Of a stretch of DNA of 64,000 nucleotides, positions 34,112-42,370 are shown in pieces (the stretch's first letter is position 1; the number at the start of each line of letters is the position of its first letter). The position numbers were made by a program, and so were the translations under genes. This DNA comes from Enterobacter cloacae complex sp. R_G8 (GTDB lineage Bacteria; Pseudomonadota; Gammaproteobacteria; Enterobacterales; Enterobacteriaceae). Under the pieces are notes generated by a model. The model was not told the DNA's origin. It ran no database searches and saw nothing but the letters and a program-made list of their open reading frames with translations. Location of the stretch: assembly GCF_024599795.1 (NCBI RefSeq), contig NZ_CP102246.1, positions 3,844,001 through 3,908,000 of the forward strand, in the 5' to 3' direction.

Positions 34112-34222
34112 ATGTTTGGTATTTATCGCGGACGCCGCCTGGCGTTATATATTATCGCTGCCATTGTTATTGCAACGTTAATTGGATATAGCACCTATAC
34201 GTTTGTAAAATTATTTTCATAA
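34112..34222 (+). CDS. 36-residue small membrane protein
   Basis: ATG 34112 follows a near-perfect ribosome site (GAGGAGG, 5-6 bases before the start). The peptide is MFGIYRGRRLALYIIAAIVI followed by ATLIGYSTYTFVKLFS: a positively charged N-terminus, one transmembrane helix at about residues 11-28, and a short tail. The layout resembles stress-induced single-pass small membrane proteins of enterobacteria. It lies upstream of, and divergent from, the P-type ATPase across 197 bp, so it could modulate that pump. This is inferred from position. Confidence 0.65.
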   Translation: MFGIYRGRRLALYIIAAIVIATLIGYSTYTFVKLFS

Positions 34223-34403
34223 CGCAGACATTAATTGACATAACGCGATATTCATTTAATCGCGCGTGGGGGATTGTTTTTATTCTGAGAATAAGAAGAT
34301 GATCAGCGGCGATTATTTTGGTGAATGTGTATTGTCGGGTTTATATTGCTTTACGTTTCGCGATGCCCGACAATGACATTTTTAACTGACGATTAACATT
34401 ACG

Positions 34404-34652
34404 ATGAAACACCCGTTAGAATCGCTGCTCACGGCGGGCGGCATTTTATTGCTGGCCCTGCTTTCGTGCCTGCTGTTACCGGCACCCTCGCTGGGGCTGG
34501 TACTGGCGCAGAAGCTGGTCCAAACCTTCCACATGGTGGATCTGAACCAGCTCTACACTATTCTGTTCTGCGTGTGGTTTTTACTGCTTGGGGCGATCGA
34601 ATTCTTCGTGCTGCGTTTCGTCTGGCGCCGCTGGTTTTCACTGGCGTCGTAA
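34404..34652 (+). CDS. ybdJ: YbdJ, DUF1158-type small inner-membrane protein
   Basis: An 82-residue protein closely matching E. coli YbdJ: MKHPLESLLTAGGILLLALL at the start and GAIEFFVLRFVWRRWFSLAS at the end. It has two transmembrane helices (about 10-32 and 48-70). Function is unknown in any species. In E. coli it sits near ybdF and ybdK, which are also in this window, supporting the identification. A REP element follows its stop. Confidence 0.88.
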   Translation: MKHPLESLLTAGGILLLALLSCLLLPAPSLGLVLAQKLVQTFHMVDLNQLYTILFCVWFLLLGAIEFFVLRFVWRRWFSLAS

Positions 34653-34665
34653 GCAGGTGATGGAG

Positions 34666-34689
34666 GCCCGGCAGGCGAAGCCACCGGGC
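34666..34689. repeat. REP element between convergent ybdJ and ramA
   Basis: GCCCGGCAGGCGAAGCCACC followed by GGGC forms a short stem-loop with GCCCGG/CCGGGC ends, in the 45-bp gap between the stops of ybdJ and ramA. It probably protects mRNA 3' ends or aids termination. Confidence 0.6.
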
Positions 34690-34697
34690 AAAACGGC

Positions 34698-35039
34698 TTA
34701 ATGCGCCCGACTGTGGTTCTCTTTGCGATACGCCCCAGGTGGCTGGTTGAACGTGCGGGTGAAGATGCGGGTAAACGTCTGCTGCGAGTCAAACCCGTAA
34801 CGCAGGCAAATGTCATACACCCGCGCGTCTGATTCGCGCAGGTCCCGTGCTGCCAGCAGCAGCTTGCGTTCACGTATGTAGCGCCCCAGACTCTCCCCTT
34901 TGTATTGCATAAACAACCGCTGCAGATGCCATTTCGAGTAACCCGCGTGACGGGCAATCTCTTCAATACGTAATGGCTGGTGCAGGTTATCGTCGATCCA
35001 CTCGACGATGGTGTCGATAACTTGAGCGGAAATGGTCAT
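34698..35039 (-). CDS. ramA: RamA, AraC/XylS-family activator of multidrug resistance
   Basis: A 113-residue single-domain AraC-type activator related to MarA, SoxS and Rob. It has two helix-turn-helix motifs: IEEIARHAGYSKWHLQRLF at about 25-43 and DICLRYGFDSQQTFTRIF at about 75-92, with the conserved RYIRERKLLLAARDL between. RamA binds marbox sequences and activates acrAB and tolC and lowers porin expression. ATG 35039 gives the standard start MTISAQVIDTIVEWI; upstream in-frame codons to 35084 lack similarity. It lies 32 bp downstream of romA and should be co-transcribed with it from the RamR-controlled promoter at 36248-36275. Confidence 0.95.
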   Translation of the reverse strand: MTISAQVIDTIVEWIDDNLHQPLRIEEIARHAGYSKWHLQRLFMQYKGESLGRYIRERKLLLAARDLRESDARVYDICLRYGFDSQQTFTRIFTRTFNQPPGAYRKENHSRAH

Positions 35040-35071
35040 ACTGCTCTCCCCTTCAGCTTCTTGATTGATCA

Positions 35072-36175
35072 TTATTCCCACCACTCACGAAATGTTTGTG
35101 TGGTGTCACTCACCCGGACAGGCTCGCCCAGCGCGGGTGTCAGCAGCCGATAATTTTTGTCCTTGCTGGCTTTTGCCAGTTGGATCAGCGGATCGTTCCA
35201 GGTGTGTTTCGCCAGCACGAAACGTCCGTTATGCCCAGGCACCACGGCTTTCGCGTTCAGATCCACTGAGGCCTGCGCCGTCTCTTCCGGCAGCATGTGG
35301 ATATACTTCCAGTCCTGGTCATACTGACCGTTTTCCATAATGGCCAGGTCCACCACGCCAAACTGCTCACCGATAGCCTTAAAATGCGGCCCGTAACCCG
35401 AATCGCCGCTGTAGTAAATCTTCTGCCCGGGCGTAACGAACATAAAACTGCCCCACAGCGTTTGATTGCGCTTTATGCCGCGTCCGGAAAAATGACGCGC
35501 CGGCAGGACATGTACCGTCAGCGCCTCGCTGATACGTACCGACTGGTTCCAGTCGCGCTCTTCAATAATCTCCGGCTTCATTCCCCAGTAACGCAGGTGC
35601 GATCCCACGCCAAGTGGGGTAACCACGCGTTTCACCTTCGGTAGCAGCGCCGTGATGGTGGCGTGATCCAGGTGATCGTAGTGATCGTGCGAGATGATCA
35701 GCAGGTCGATCTCCGGCATGCTGCTCGCCTGCCAGGGATACTCCCCGGCGAAGGCTTTATTGAGGAATGAAAACGGCGCCGCGTAATTCCCGAGAACGGG
35801 GTCGATCAGAATACGTTTACCCGCCAGCTGCATATACCAGGAGGAGTGACCGAGCCACACCAGCGTCTCCTGCTCCAGCGGCAGGCTCGCGAGATCGGTT
35901 TTCACCAGCGGCAGCGGCTGTGCAGGACGGGCGTTTTCGGTCTTCTGGGTCAGAAACTCCCACATCGCCACCAGCATATTTTTGTCGCCGTTATAGCCCG
36001 GCGTAGGCAACGTATTGTGGAACTTCCCGTCGCGATACTGTGGCGAGGCCTCTACTTCCGTAAGCTGCGCACCCTGCGGTGGCTGGCCAAAACCGGCGTT
36101 CAGAACAGACGGAAAACTCGCAGCTGAAGCAATAATCATGATTAACACCACGCAGATGAAGAGAGGTTTTTTCAT
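35072..36175 (-). CDS. romA: RomA, metallo-beta-lactamase-fold protein
   Basis: A 367-residue protein of the UlaG/NAPE-PLD-like metallo-beta-lactamase fold. A hydrophobic N-terminal segment (MKKPLFICVVLIMIIASAAS) anchors or exports it. Metal-binding motifs are LVWLGHSSWYMQL, LIISHDHYDHLDHATI (HxHxDH type), HVLPARHFSGRG, YYSGDSGYG and VVPGHNGRF. It precedes ramA on the same strand in the arrangement known from Klebsiella and Enterobacter. Its role is unsettled. AGGAT precedes the ATG. Confidence 0.9.
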   Translation of the reverse strand: MKKPLFICVVLIMIIASAASFPSVLNAGFGQPPQGAQLTEVEASPQYRDGKFHNTLPTPGYNGDKNMLVAMWEFLTQKTENARPAQPLPLVKTDLASLPLEQETLVWLGHSSWYMQLAGKRILIDPVLGNYAAPFSFLNKAFAGEYPWQASSMPEIDLLIISHDHYDHLDHATITALLPKVKRVVTPLGVGSHLRYWGMKPEIIEERDWNQSVRISEALTVHVLPARHFSGRGIKRNQTLWGSFMFVTPGQKIYYSGDSGYGPHFKAIGEQFGVVDLAIMENGQYDQDWKYIHMLPEETAQASVDLNAKAVVPGHNGRFVLAKHTWNDPLIQLAKASKDKNYRLLTPALGEPVRVSDTTQTFREWWE

Positions 36176-36229
36176 ATCCTGACCCGAAAACGCGCCTCAT
36201 CCGATGGTTTGCGCGGGGTAAACTTGATT

Positions 36230-36275
36230 ATGAGTGAGTAAGCACTCATTATAGATATGATGATAAAGTCGTCAA
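36230..36275 (-). promoter_or_regulatory. romA-ramA promoter with RamR operator
   Basis: On the minus strand, -35 TTGACG (36270-36275) and a consensus -10 TATAAT (36248-36253) are 16 bp apart. A perfect 7-6-7 dyad, ATGAGTGAGTAAGCACTCAT (36230-36249), overlaps the -10 box. This is the known RamR recognition pattern (ATGAGTG-N6-CACTCAT). RamR from the divergent gene should block this promoter; loss of RamR gives efflux-mediated resistance. Confidence 0.9.
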
Positions 36276-36365
36276 GACGTTTTCGATCTTTGACATTCCG
36301 CGTTGCAGCGGGTCAAAGCACGTGTTTCAATCAGGGTTTTTACAAGTGACAGGAGGATAAATTTA

Positions 36366-36956
36366 GTGGCACGTCCGAAGAGTGAAGATAAAAAACAGGC
36401 CTTACTGGACGCCGCAACCGCGGCATTTGCGCAGTCAGGTATTGCCGCCTCAACGGCCTTAATTGCCCGTAAGGCGGGCGTCGCCGAAGGCACCCTGTTC
36501 CGCTACTTTGCTACCAAAGACGATCTGCTGAATGCCCTCTATCTGCATCTGAAGCAGGATCTCTGCCAGACCATGCTGGCGAACCTCGATCGCACCATTA
36601 CGCTGCCAAAAGAACATACCCGCAATATCTGGAACAGCTATGTGGACTGGGGTATTCGTAACCCTGTTGCGCATGCGGCTATCCGTCAGATCGGCGTGAG
36701 TGAAAAGCTGAGCGTCGAAACGGAACAGGCGGTGAAGGAGATGTTTCCGGAACTCCATGAGCTCTGCCGCCGTTCGATACGCCAGGTGTTTATGTCTGAT
36801 GAATTTAAAACCTTTGGCGATGCGCTTTTCTTATCGCTTGCCGAATCCACAATGGAATTTGCCACCCGCGATCCTTCCCGCGCCGTTGATTTCAAAGCGC
36901 TCGGGTTTGAGGTTATGTGGCGCGGGCTTGCCCAGGAAGAGAGCGATGGACAGTAA
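36366..36956 (+). CDS. ramR: RamR, TetR-family repressor of ramA
   Basis: A 196-residue TetR regulator. Residues 1-50 carry the helix-turn-helix ([20 protein letters not shown]) and the rest the ligand-binding helices. It starts at GTG 36366, preceded by AGGAGG, giving [20 protein letters not shown]. It is divergent from romA-ramA and its operator is visible in the shared spacer. The frame is intact with no truncation, so repression should be normal. ybdF overlaps its 3' end by 11 bp. Confidence 0.93.
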   Translation: MARPKSEDKKQALLDAATAAFAQSGIAASTALIARKAGVAEGTLFRYFATKDDLLNALYLHLKQDLCQTMLANLDRTITLPKEHTRNIWNSYVDWGIRNPVAHAAIRQIGVSEKLSVETEQAVKEMFPELHELCRRSIRQVFMSDEFKTFGDALFLSLAESTMEFATRDPSRAVDFKALGFEVMWRGLAQEESDGQ

Positions 36957-37314
36957 ATCCCTGCAGGAGCACGCCAAACGCGTGGCGCTGGAGCTGCCTT
37001 TCACCGAACATTGCTGGCCGTTTGGGCCCGAATACGATGTGTTTAAGGTGGGCGGAAAAATTTTTATGCTGATGGCCACCGTACATGGACGGCCCCACGT
37101 CAGCCTGAAATCAGACCCGGAAAAATCGCTGTTAAACCAGCAAATTTATCGCGGGGTTGAACCGGGCTATCATCTGAACAAAAAACACTGGATTTCCCTC
37201 TACGGTACCGACGACGTCACGCCAGAGCTGGTGACCGATCTCATCAACGATTCCTGGAATCTGGTGGTGGATAAGCTGCCGAAAAAAGACCAGAAGTGGA
37301 TCAGGCCGGTTTGA
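36946..37314 (+). CDS. ybdF: YbdF, MmcQ/YjbR-like protein
   Basis: A 122-residue protein of the MmcQ/YjbR double-wing fold, matching E. coli YbdF in length. It has [20 protein letters not shown] at residues 15-34, [24 protein letters not shown] and [10 protein letters not shown]. The molecular role is unknown; the fold binds DNA in some relatives. Its ATG lies inside the last codons of ramR in another frame, which suggests coupling, and nfsB follows after 120 bp. Confidence 0.9.
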   Translation: MDSKSLQEHAKRVALELPFTEHCWPFGPEYDVFKVGGKIFMLMATVHGRPHVSLKSDPEKSLLNQQIYRGVEPGYHLNKKHWISLYGTDDVTPELVTDLINDSWNLVVDKLPKKDQKWIRPV

Positions 37315-37316
37315 TT

Positions 37317-37333
37317 GTTCGTCTGAGACGAAC
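37317..37333. repeat. 17-bp inverted repeat after ybdF
   Basis: GTTCGTCT and AGACGAAC are perfect complements around a single G. With so short a spacer it is more likely a protein-binding dyad than a hairpin, and it lies in the nfsB upstream region. Confidence 0.5.
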
Positions 37334-37396
37334 AGAATAAGCGCTCGAATCGCACTTATCTTTTTCCGCGTCTCGCTGTAATCTGCTTTCCTTTCG

Positions 37397-37412
37397 CGCC
37401 CGCATGCGGGCG
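37397..37412. repeat. 16-bp perfect palindrome in the nfsB leader
   Basis: CGCCCGCATGCGGGCG is perfectly self-complementary and ends 22 bp before the nfsB start. It could be an operator or a leader structure that affects translation. Confidence 0.5.
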
Positions 37413-37434
37413 AATTTCATTACCAGGAGTTGTT

Positions 37435-38088
37435 ATGGATATTATTTCTGTCGCCCTGAAACGCCACTCCACCAAGGCGTTCGACCCCGCTAAAAAACTG
37501 ACCGCTGAAGAAGCGGAAAAAATCAAAACCCTGCTGCAATACAGCCCATCCAGCACCAACTCCCAGCCATGGCACTTTATTGTCGCCAGCACAGAGGAAG
37601 GTAAAGCTCGCGTGGCGAAATCTGCCGCAGGCACTTACGTCTTCAACGAGCGCAAAATGCTGGACGCTTCTCACGTGGTGGTGTTCTGCGCAAAAACCGC
37701 GATGGACGATGCCTGGCTGGAACGCGTCGTGGATCAGGAAGAGGCCGATGGCCGTTTCAACACGCCTGAAGCCAAAGCGGCCAACCATAAAGGTCGTACC
37801 TACTTTGCTGACATGCACCGTGTGGATCTGAAAGATGACGACCAGTGGATGGCGAAACAAGTTTATCTGAACGTGGGTAACTTCCTGCTGGGCGTGGCTG
37901 CGCTGGGCCTGGATGCGGTACCGATTGAAGGCTTCGACGCCGCAATCCTCGACGACGAGTTCGGCCTGAAAGAGAAAGGTTTCACCAGCCTGGTGGTGGT
38001 GCCGGTTGGGCATCACAGTGTGGAAGATTTCAACGCCACGCTGCCAAAATCTCGCCTGCCGCTGAGCACGATTGTGACTGAGTGCTAA
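37435..38088 (+). CDS. nfsB: NfsB, oxygen-insensitive NAD(P)H nitroreductase
   Basis: A 217-residue FMN-dependent reductase that reduces nitrofurans, quinones and dihydropteridine. The N-terminal [20 protein letters not shown] supplies Arg/His/Ser contacts to [19 protein letters not shown] is the FMN phosphate and substrate loop. [11 protein letters not shown] is also conserved. Length and sequence match E. coli NfsB. The ATG follows CAGGAG at correct spacing. Loss of this enzyme contributes to nitrofurantoin resistance in enterobacteria; here the frame is complete. Confidence 0.95.
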   Translation: MDIISVALKRHSTKAFDPAKKLTAEEAEKIKTLLQYSPSSTNSQPWHFIVASTEEGKARVAKSAAGTYVFNERKMLDASHVVVFCAKTAMDDAWLERVVDQEEADGRFNTPEAKAANHKGRTYFADMHRVDLKDDDQWMAKQVYLNVGNFLLGVAALGLDAVPIEGFDAAILDDEFGLKEKGFTSLVVVPVGHHSVEDFNATLPKSRLPLSTIVTEC

Positions 38089-38124
38089 TCAGTACTGGCA
38101 CGCTGGATCCCGGCGTGCCAGCTA

Positions 38125-38412
38125 TCAATAAAGCGTGATCTGCGGATGCTTTACCCCACACACCAGCGCATAACGCGTTAAGGTATCCAGACTGGCACGT
38201 GTGATATTTGCTTCCATTCGGGAAACCGTTGGCGCGCTAACCCCCATCCTCTCTGCCACCTGCGCACGCGTCAGTCCGGCCTGGTTTCGCCATTGCGCCA
38301 GCATGTCACGCAGACGCGCTTTACGCTCTTCCGCATCAAAAGAGGCTTGTACCTCTGAATCACTTAATAACTCTGCTCTTAACTCATCCCAGTTAATAAT
38401 CTTCTTGCTCAT
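38125..38412 (-). CDS. XRE-family antitoxin of a type II toxin-antitoxin pair
   Basis: A 95-residue protein with a helix-turn-helix in its C-terminal half (GLTRAQVAERMGVSAPTVSR, then MEANI and LDTLTRYALVCG). The charged N-terminus (residues 1-40) probably wraps the toxin. It begins inside the 3' end of the toxin gene (20-bp overlap), toxin first and antitoxin second, as in HigBA-type modules. It should neutralise the toxin and repress the operon. Confidence 0.82.
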   Translation of the reverse strand: MSKKIINWDELRAELLSDSEVQASFDAEERKARLRDMLAQWRNQAGLTRAQVAERMGVSAPTVSRMEANITRASLDTLTRYALVCGVKHPQITLY

Positions 38413-38722
38413 CTAACATCTCCTGTTGTCTCTTCAGTGCCAGACGGATTTCAGCGGAGGGGGTTTTTTGCGTCTTCTTAATAAAGACCCGCAACAGAAA
38501 AATGGTCTTCTCCCGTTGGTAGACATAAATTCCCCGACTATGGAGCAGCCCAACTGTTCTTATTTCAAACAAGCCATGTGGCAACGGCTTGCTATCAGGC
38601 TCCCTCAATGCCGTTGGATGAGTACGCAATTTATCTAGCTGGCGAATCAACTTCGCCTGTACCACCGCAGGCAATGCGAGGATCTCCTCCCGAACCGCAT
38701 GATGAACGATAAGTCTGAACAT
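38393..38722 (-). CDS. RelE/HigB-like toxin (phage Gp49-like family)
   Basis: A 109-residue basic protein. PAVVQAKLIRQLDKLRTHPT (residues 18-37), SKPLPHGLFEIRTVG and IYVYQREKTIFLLRVFIKKT are typical of Gp49-like RelE-superfamily toxins, which cleave mRNA on ribosomes. It overlaps and precedes the antitoxin gene. Between conserved nfsB and a core membrane-protein gene, it looks like an inserted module. Confidence 0.8.
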   Translation of the reverse strand: MFRLIVHHAVREEILALPAVVQAKLIRQLDKLRTHPTALREPDSKPLPHGLFEIRTVGLLHSRGIYVYQREKTIFLLRVFIKKTQKTPSAEIRLALKRQQEMLDEQEDY

Positions 38723-38861
38723 GGTTATTCATCCCTGACAATATTAACATATAAAGCAATTTGCATTAAAGGCTAATTTCGCCTTTCGTGATTTACCTTA
38801 CACGTTTGTGCCAGGATCAACCGAGTCCACGTCGATTCCCTGAATTCTTCTCGCAAAAAAC

Positions 38862-39896
38862 TTACCTGGCCGGGTTCCCGGCGTGCCAGATTCGTTCTGC
38901 ATAGCGCCCAATCACCGCCAGCGACGCCGCGAGGAGCAGGAAGAACACCACTTTGTTCATGCCGTCCCAGAAGTATTCGAAATAGCGGGTGTAGAGGTTA
39001 ATGGCGAGGAAGGTCAGGCCAAAACCGCGCAGCATGCCGTCGTCGGTTTTAAGGCCGATGTAAATGCAGAGCACCGCCGCCACGGCGAACAGCAGCGCCC
39101 ACGGCAGCAGCGAAGCCTGCGTAACGCCGTACCAGTTATCGATATCGTAGTTGCCGAAAATCGACATGATCCACAGGGCGACAAACAGATACGTGAGCCC
39201 CATCGCTTTGCTGGTCGTGTAGAGATGGCGCGCCTGCAGCCTTCTGCGCAGCAGCCAGCACAGTGCCAGCAGCGCACCGCCGAAGAAGATAAAGCGTACC
39301 GGGTAGTTCATTCCCAGCCAGTAGGCGCCCCAGCCCGACATATAGCCCGTCTCCGCGCCAAACCAGTTACCGAGTGAGAGCAGGAAAAACAGCCACACCA
39401 GGCCGGAGCGACCAAAGAAGCCCACCAGCCCGTAAACCGCACATCCCGCCAGGAACAGCGGTGCGATATGGCCGCTGCCGTTATCCAGCCGCTCCCCGAG
39501 TTGCCAGAGCGCGATAGCCGTAAACAACACGCCGAGGAAAAGCATGGCTTCAGTGCTGTAGTGCCACTGGGTTTCCCGCCGCTGTCGGCTGAAGCCCCAC
39601 AGATAAAACAGCACGGCAACCAGCGCAGGCAGCCCGATGCGGGCGAAGGAGGAGAAAGAGAAGAATTCAATAATGCGCACCATCAGTTCACTGTCGGAGA
39701 ACAGGCTGCCGATAGCGATGATCACGCAGGCCAGCGCCGTCCAGAAGGCATAGCGGCTGAGCCGCTGCCAGTCCATGGTGACGCGTGTCAAGGTGCCCGC
39801 CAGACGCTGATGCTCGTCAGCGCTTAATGTGCCTTCCTGCTGCCACTCGTTGAGCGCGCGGCGCAAAAGCCGCTCCTGTTTTCGGGTTACCTTCAT
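38862..39896 (-). CDS. DUF2157-like multi-spanning membrane protein
   Basis: A 344-residue inner-membrane protein with ten or so hydrophobic segments after a charged N-terminal region (residues 1-45, LLRRALNEWQQEGTLSADEH). The charged region plus many helices resembles DUF2157. Start ATG 39896 overlaps the stop of the upstream regulator gene (ATGA), so the genes are co-transcribed. Function is unknown. AlphaFold-type comparison to small transporters would be informative, but no transport motif is visible. Confidence 0.65.
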   Translation of the reverse strand: MKVTRKQERLLRRALNEWQQEGTLSADEHQRLAGTLTRVTMDWQRLSRYAFWTALACVIIAIGSLFSDSELMVRIIEFFSFSSFARIGLPALVAVLFYLWGFSRQRRETQWHYSTEAMLFLGVLFTAIALWQLGERLDNGSGHIAPLFLAGCAVYGLVGFFGRSGLVWLFFLLSLGNWFGAETGYMSGWGAYWLGMNYPVRFIFFGGALLALCWLLRRRLQARHLYTTSKAMGLTYLFVALWIMSIFGNYDIDNWYGVTQASLLPWALLFAVAAVLCIYIGLKTDDGMLRGFGLTFLAINLYTRYFEYFWDGMNKVVFFLLLAASLAVIGRYAERIWHAGNPAR

Positions 39897-40762
39897 TTTG
39901 CCTGCTCCGCCAGCCATTCCATCGCCCTCTCCCCCGCGTCATCCACCGGCAGATAGACCAGCAGCCGCGATCCATTACGCGGCGCAGAGTACCAGTACAT
40001 CTGCTGCAGGGTAAACTCGCCCAGCTCAGGATGGGTAAACAGCTTGAGCTGGTTCTCCACGCCGCGTACCTCGTTGCGCTGATGCCACAGGGTTTTAAAT
40101 TCCTCAGACACGGCAAAGAAACGCGCCAGTTTCGCTTCCCACAGCGGATCGCCCCGGTGTTCGGCCATCGCCGCGCGGAAATAGGAGACAAAGATCGGCA
40201 GGACGTCGTCACGCTTGCCAAGCCGCGCACGCCATGCGGGATGGGTGAGGAAAAGATAAATACAGTTGCGATCTTCCGGCGGGATCGCATTGAAATCGAC
40301 GCCCATTAAGTGCCCGAAACTGTCGTTCCACGCCACGATATCGAAGTTGGGTTTCTGGATGCTGGCGGGTTTCGGCATGAGGGTATCAAGCAGGCGACGC
40401 GTGCCCTCGCTGATCCCCTCGCAGCCCGTCGCCTGTGGCGCTTCGCCCGGTGGCAATCCGGCCAGCACAAAAAGATGGCGCGTCTCGGTCGGGGTACATT
40501 GCAGCGCTTTTGCCACTGCCGCCATCACGGTGCTGGAGGGATTAACATCTCTGCCCTGCTCCAGCCACGTGTACCAGGTCACGCCCACGTCAGCCAGCAA
40601 AGCCACCTCTTCACGGCGCAGCCCCGGCGTGCGGCGGCGGCCGCTGCGCGGCAATCCAAGACGCTGTGGATCAAGGCTCTCACGCCGGGCGCGTAAAAAT
40701 GCCCCCAGCTGTTTTCGCGTGTCGTCCTTGAGTGAGACAACAGGTTCAGACATCAGCGCCAT
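39893..40762 (-). CDS. XRE regulator with MmyB-like ligand-binding domain
   Basis: A 289-residue regulator. Residues 12-80 form a helix-turn-helix of the MmyB/streptomycete type (RTPGLRREEVALLADVGVTW, YTWLEQGRDVNPS). The C-terminal PAS-like MmyB domain contains IVAWNDSFGHLMG and a terminal LVYLPVDD. Start could be ATG 40762 or ATG 40753. It is divergent from an MFS exporter across 107 bp holding a dyad, so it probably represses that exporter until a small ligand binds. Confidence 0.8.
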   Translation of the reverse strand: MALMSEPVVSLKDDTRKQLGAFLRARRESLDPQRLGLPRSGRRRTPGLRREEVALLADVGVTWYTWLEQGRDVNPSSTVMAAVAKALQCTPTETRHLFVLAGLPPGEAPQATGCEGISEGTRRLLDTLMPKPASIQKPNFDIVAWNDSFGHLMGVDFNAIPPEDRNCIYLFLTHPAWRARLGKRDDVLPIFVSYFRAAMAEHRGDPLWEAKLARFFAVSEEFKTLWHQRNEVRGVENQLKLFTHPELGEFTLQQMYWYSAPRNGSRLLVYLPVDDAGERAMEWLAEQAK

Positions 40763-40786
40763 AACTCCCCCTGCATGGTAGTGCCA

Positions 40787-40812
40787 GTACCAGTATAAGC
40801 AAGAACTGGTAC
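40787..40812. promoter_or_regulatory. Candidate operator between MmyB-like regulator and MFS exporter
   Basis: GTACCAG (40787-40793) and CTGGTAC (40806-40812) are perfect complements separated by 12 bp. CCAGTACCAG upstream adds a further half-site-like CCAG. Central position in the divergent spacer supports binding by the neighbouring regulator. Confidence 0.5.
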
Positions 40813-40869
40813 CCGTTTATCAGATCGTTGATGCTACGACCATCTGTTGAATGACGCAATGGAGTTACC

Positions 40870-42306
40870 ATGAATACGTCAGTTGTTTCACCGGGTCGCG
40901 CAGGCCTGATATTGCTGTTAACCGGCCAGATGCTGCCGCTGATTGATACCTCGATCACCAACGTGGCGCTGGACGCTATCACCCACTCCTTGCATGCCAC
41001 CGCCACCGAACTGGAGCTGATTGTCGCGCTCTACGGCGTGGCCTTCGCCGTCTGCCTTGCCCTTGGCAGCAAGCTCGGGGATAACCTCGGGCGCCGTCGT
41101 CTGTTTATGTGGGGCGTGGCAAGTTTTGGCCTGGCGTCGCTACTGTGCGGAATGGCGGGAACCATTGAGCAGCTGCTTGCCGCGCGCATCATTCAGGGCG
41201 CAGGCGCGGCGCTGATCGTGCCGCAAATTCTCGCCACCCTGCACGTGACGCTCAAAGGTACGGCTCACGCCAAAGCGATCAGCCTGTTTGGCGGTATCGG
41301 CGGCATTGCGTTTATCGTCGGGCAGATGGGCGGCGGCTGGCTGGTGTCGGCGGATATCGCCGGGCTGGGCTGGCGTAACGCCTTCTTTATCAACGTGCCT
41401 GTCTGTCTGGTGGTCCTGGCGTTGAGCCGTCGCTATGTGCCGGAAACCCGTCGCGAAACGCCGTCGCGCATTGACTGGGCGGGCACCGTTCTGCTGGCAG
41501 CCATTCTCTGCTGCCTGCTGTTCCCGATGGCCCTCGGCCCCCAGTGGCACTGGTCCTGGCCGCTGAAAGCCGCACTGATGGCGATTATCCCGCTGGGGTA
41601 TCTGATGGTCTTAAATGCCCGTAAAAAGGAGCGTGAGGATGCCCATCCGCTGATCCCGCCGCGTCTGATGCAGCTTCGCAGCATCCGCTTTGGCGTACTG
41701 ATTGCGCTGCTCTTTTTCAGCGTCTGGTCCGGGTTTATGTTCTGTATGGCGCTGACCATGCAAACCGGTCTCGGAATGGCGCCGTGGCAGTCAGGAAACA
41801 GTTTTATCGCCCTGGGGGTGACCTATTTTATTTCGGCATGGTTTGCCCCGCGTCTGATTGCCCGCTACAGCAGCAGTACGATCCTGCTGACCGGGCTGGT
41901 CATCCAGATTATCGGCCTGCTGGCGCTGATTGCCACGTTCCGCCTCTGGGGCATGCACAACACGGCGCTGACCCTGGCACCGGCAACCGGGCTGGTCGGC
42001 TATGGGCAGGCGCTGATCGTCAACAGCTTCTACCGCATCGGGATGCGCGACATTCAGCCTGACGATGCCGGGGCGGCCAGCGCGATTTTAAGTACGCTGC
42101 AGCAGGCCGCCCTGGGGCTTGGCCCGGCGATTTTTGGTGCGATCCTGCTGCACGCGCTGCAAAACCACCACGGCGATTACACCCAGGCGATTAACGTCTT
42201 CCTCGCCGTGGAAACCGGCATGATGATCGTGCTAGGGCTGGCAACGTTACGTATGCGCCATCGTCTGTGCCTGCCGGTGGTGAAAACCTGCCACGCCACC
42301 AAATAA
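40870..42306 (+). CDS. MFS exporter, DHA2 (14-helix) family
   Basis: A 478-residue proton-coupled exporter with about 14 transmembrane helices. Motif D1-type [14 protein letters not shown] is at residues 23-36, and [17 protein letters not shown] is motif [16 protein letters not shown] is motif B, and GGWLV follows. The family exports dyes, antiseptics and drugs. GGAG precedes the ATG. It is divergent from its probable regulator. The substrate is unknown. Confidence 0.88.
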   Translation: MNTSVVSPGRAGLILLLTGQMLPLIDTSITNVALDAITHSLHATATELELIVALYGVAFAVCLALGSKLGDNLGRRRLFMWGVASFGLASLLCGMAGTIEQLLAARIIQGAGAALIVPQILATLHVTLKGTAHAKAISLFGGIGGIAFIVGQMGGGWLVSADIAGLGWRNAFFINVPVCLVVLALSRRYVPETRRETPSRIDWAGTVLLAAILCCLLFPMALGPQWHWSWPLKAALMAIIPLGYLMVLNARKKEREDAHPLIPPRLMQLRSIRFGVLIALLFFSVWSGFMFCMALTMQTGLGMAPWQSGNSFIALGVTYFISAWFAPRLIARYSSSTILLTGLVIQIIGLLALIATFRLWGMHNTALTLAPATGLVGYGQALIVNSFYRIGMRDIQPDDAGAASAILSTLQQAALGLGPAIFGAILLHALQNHHGDYTQAINVFLAVETGMMIVLGLATLRMRHRLCLPVVKTCHATK

Positions 42307-42370
42307 GCCGCGAATTTGCATAATAGATCCGCAGCCGCCATTATGGGGCTGCATCAATACAGGAGACGTT

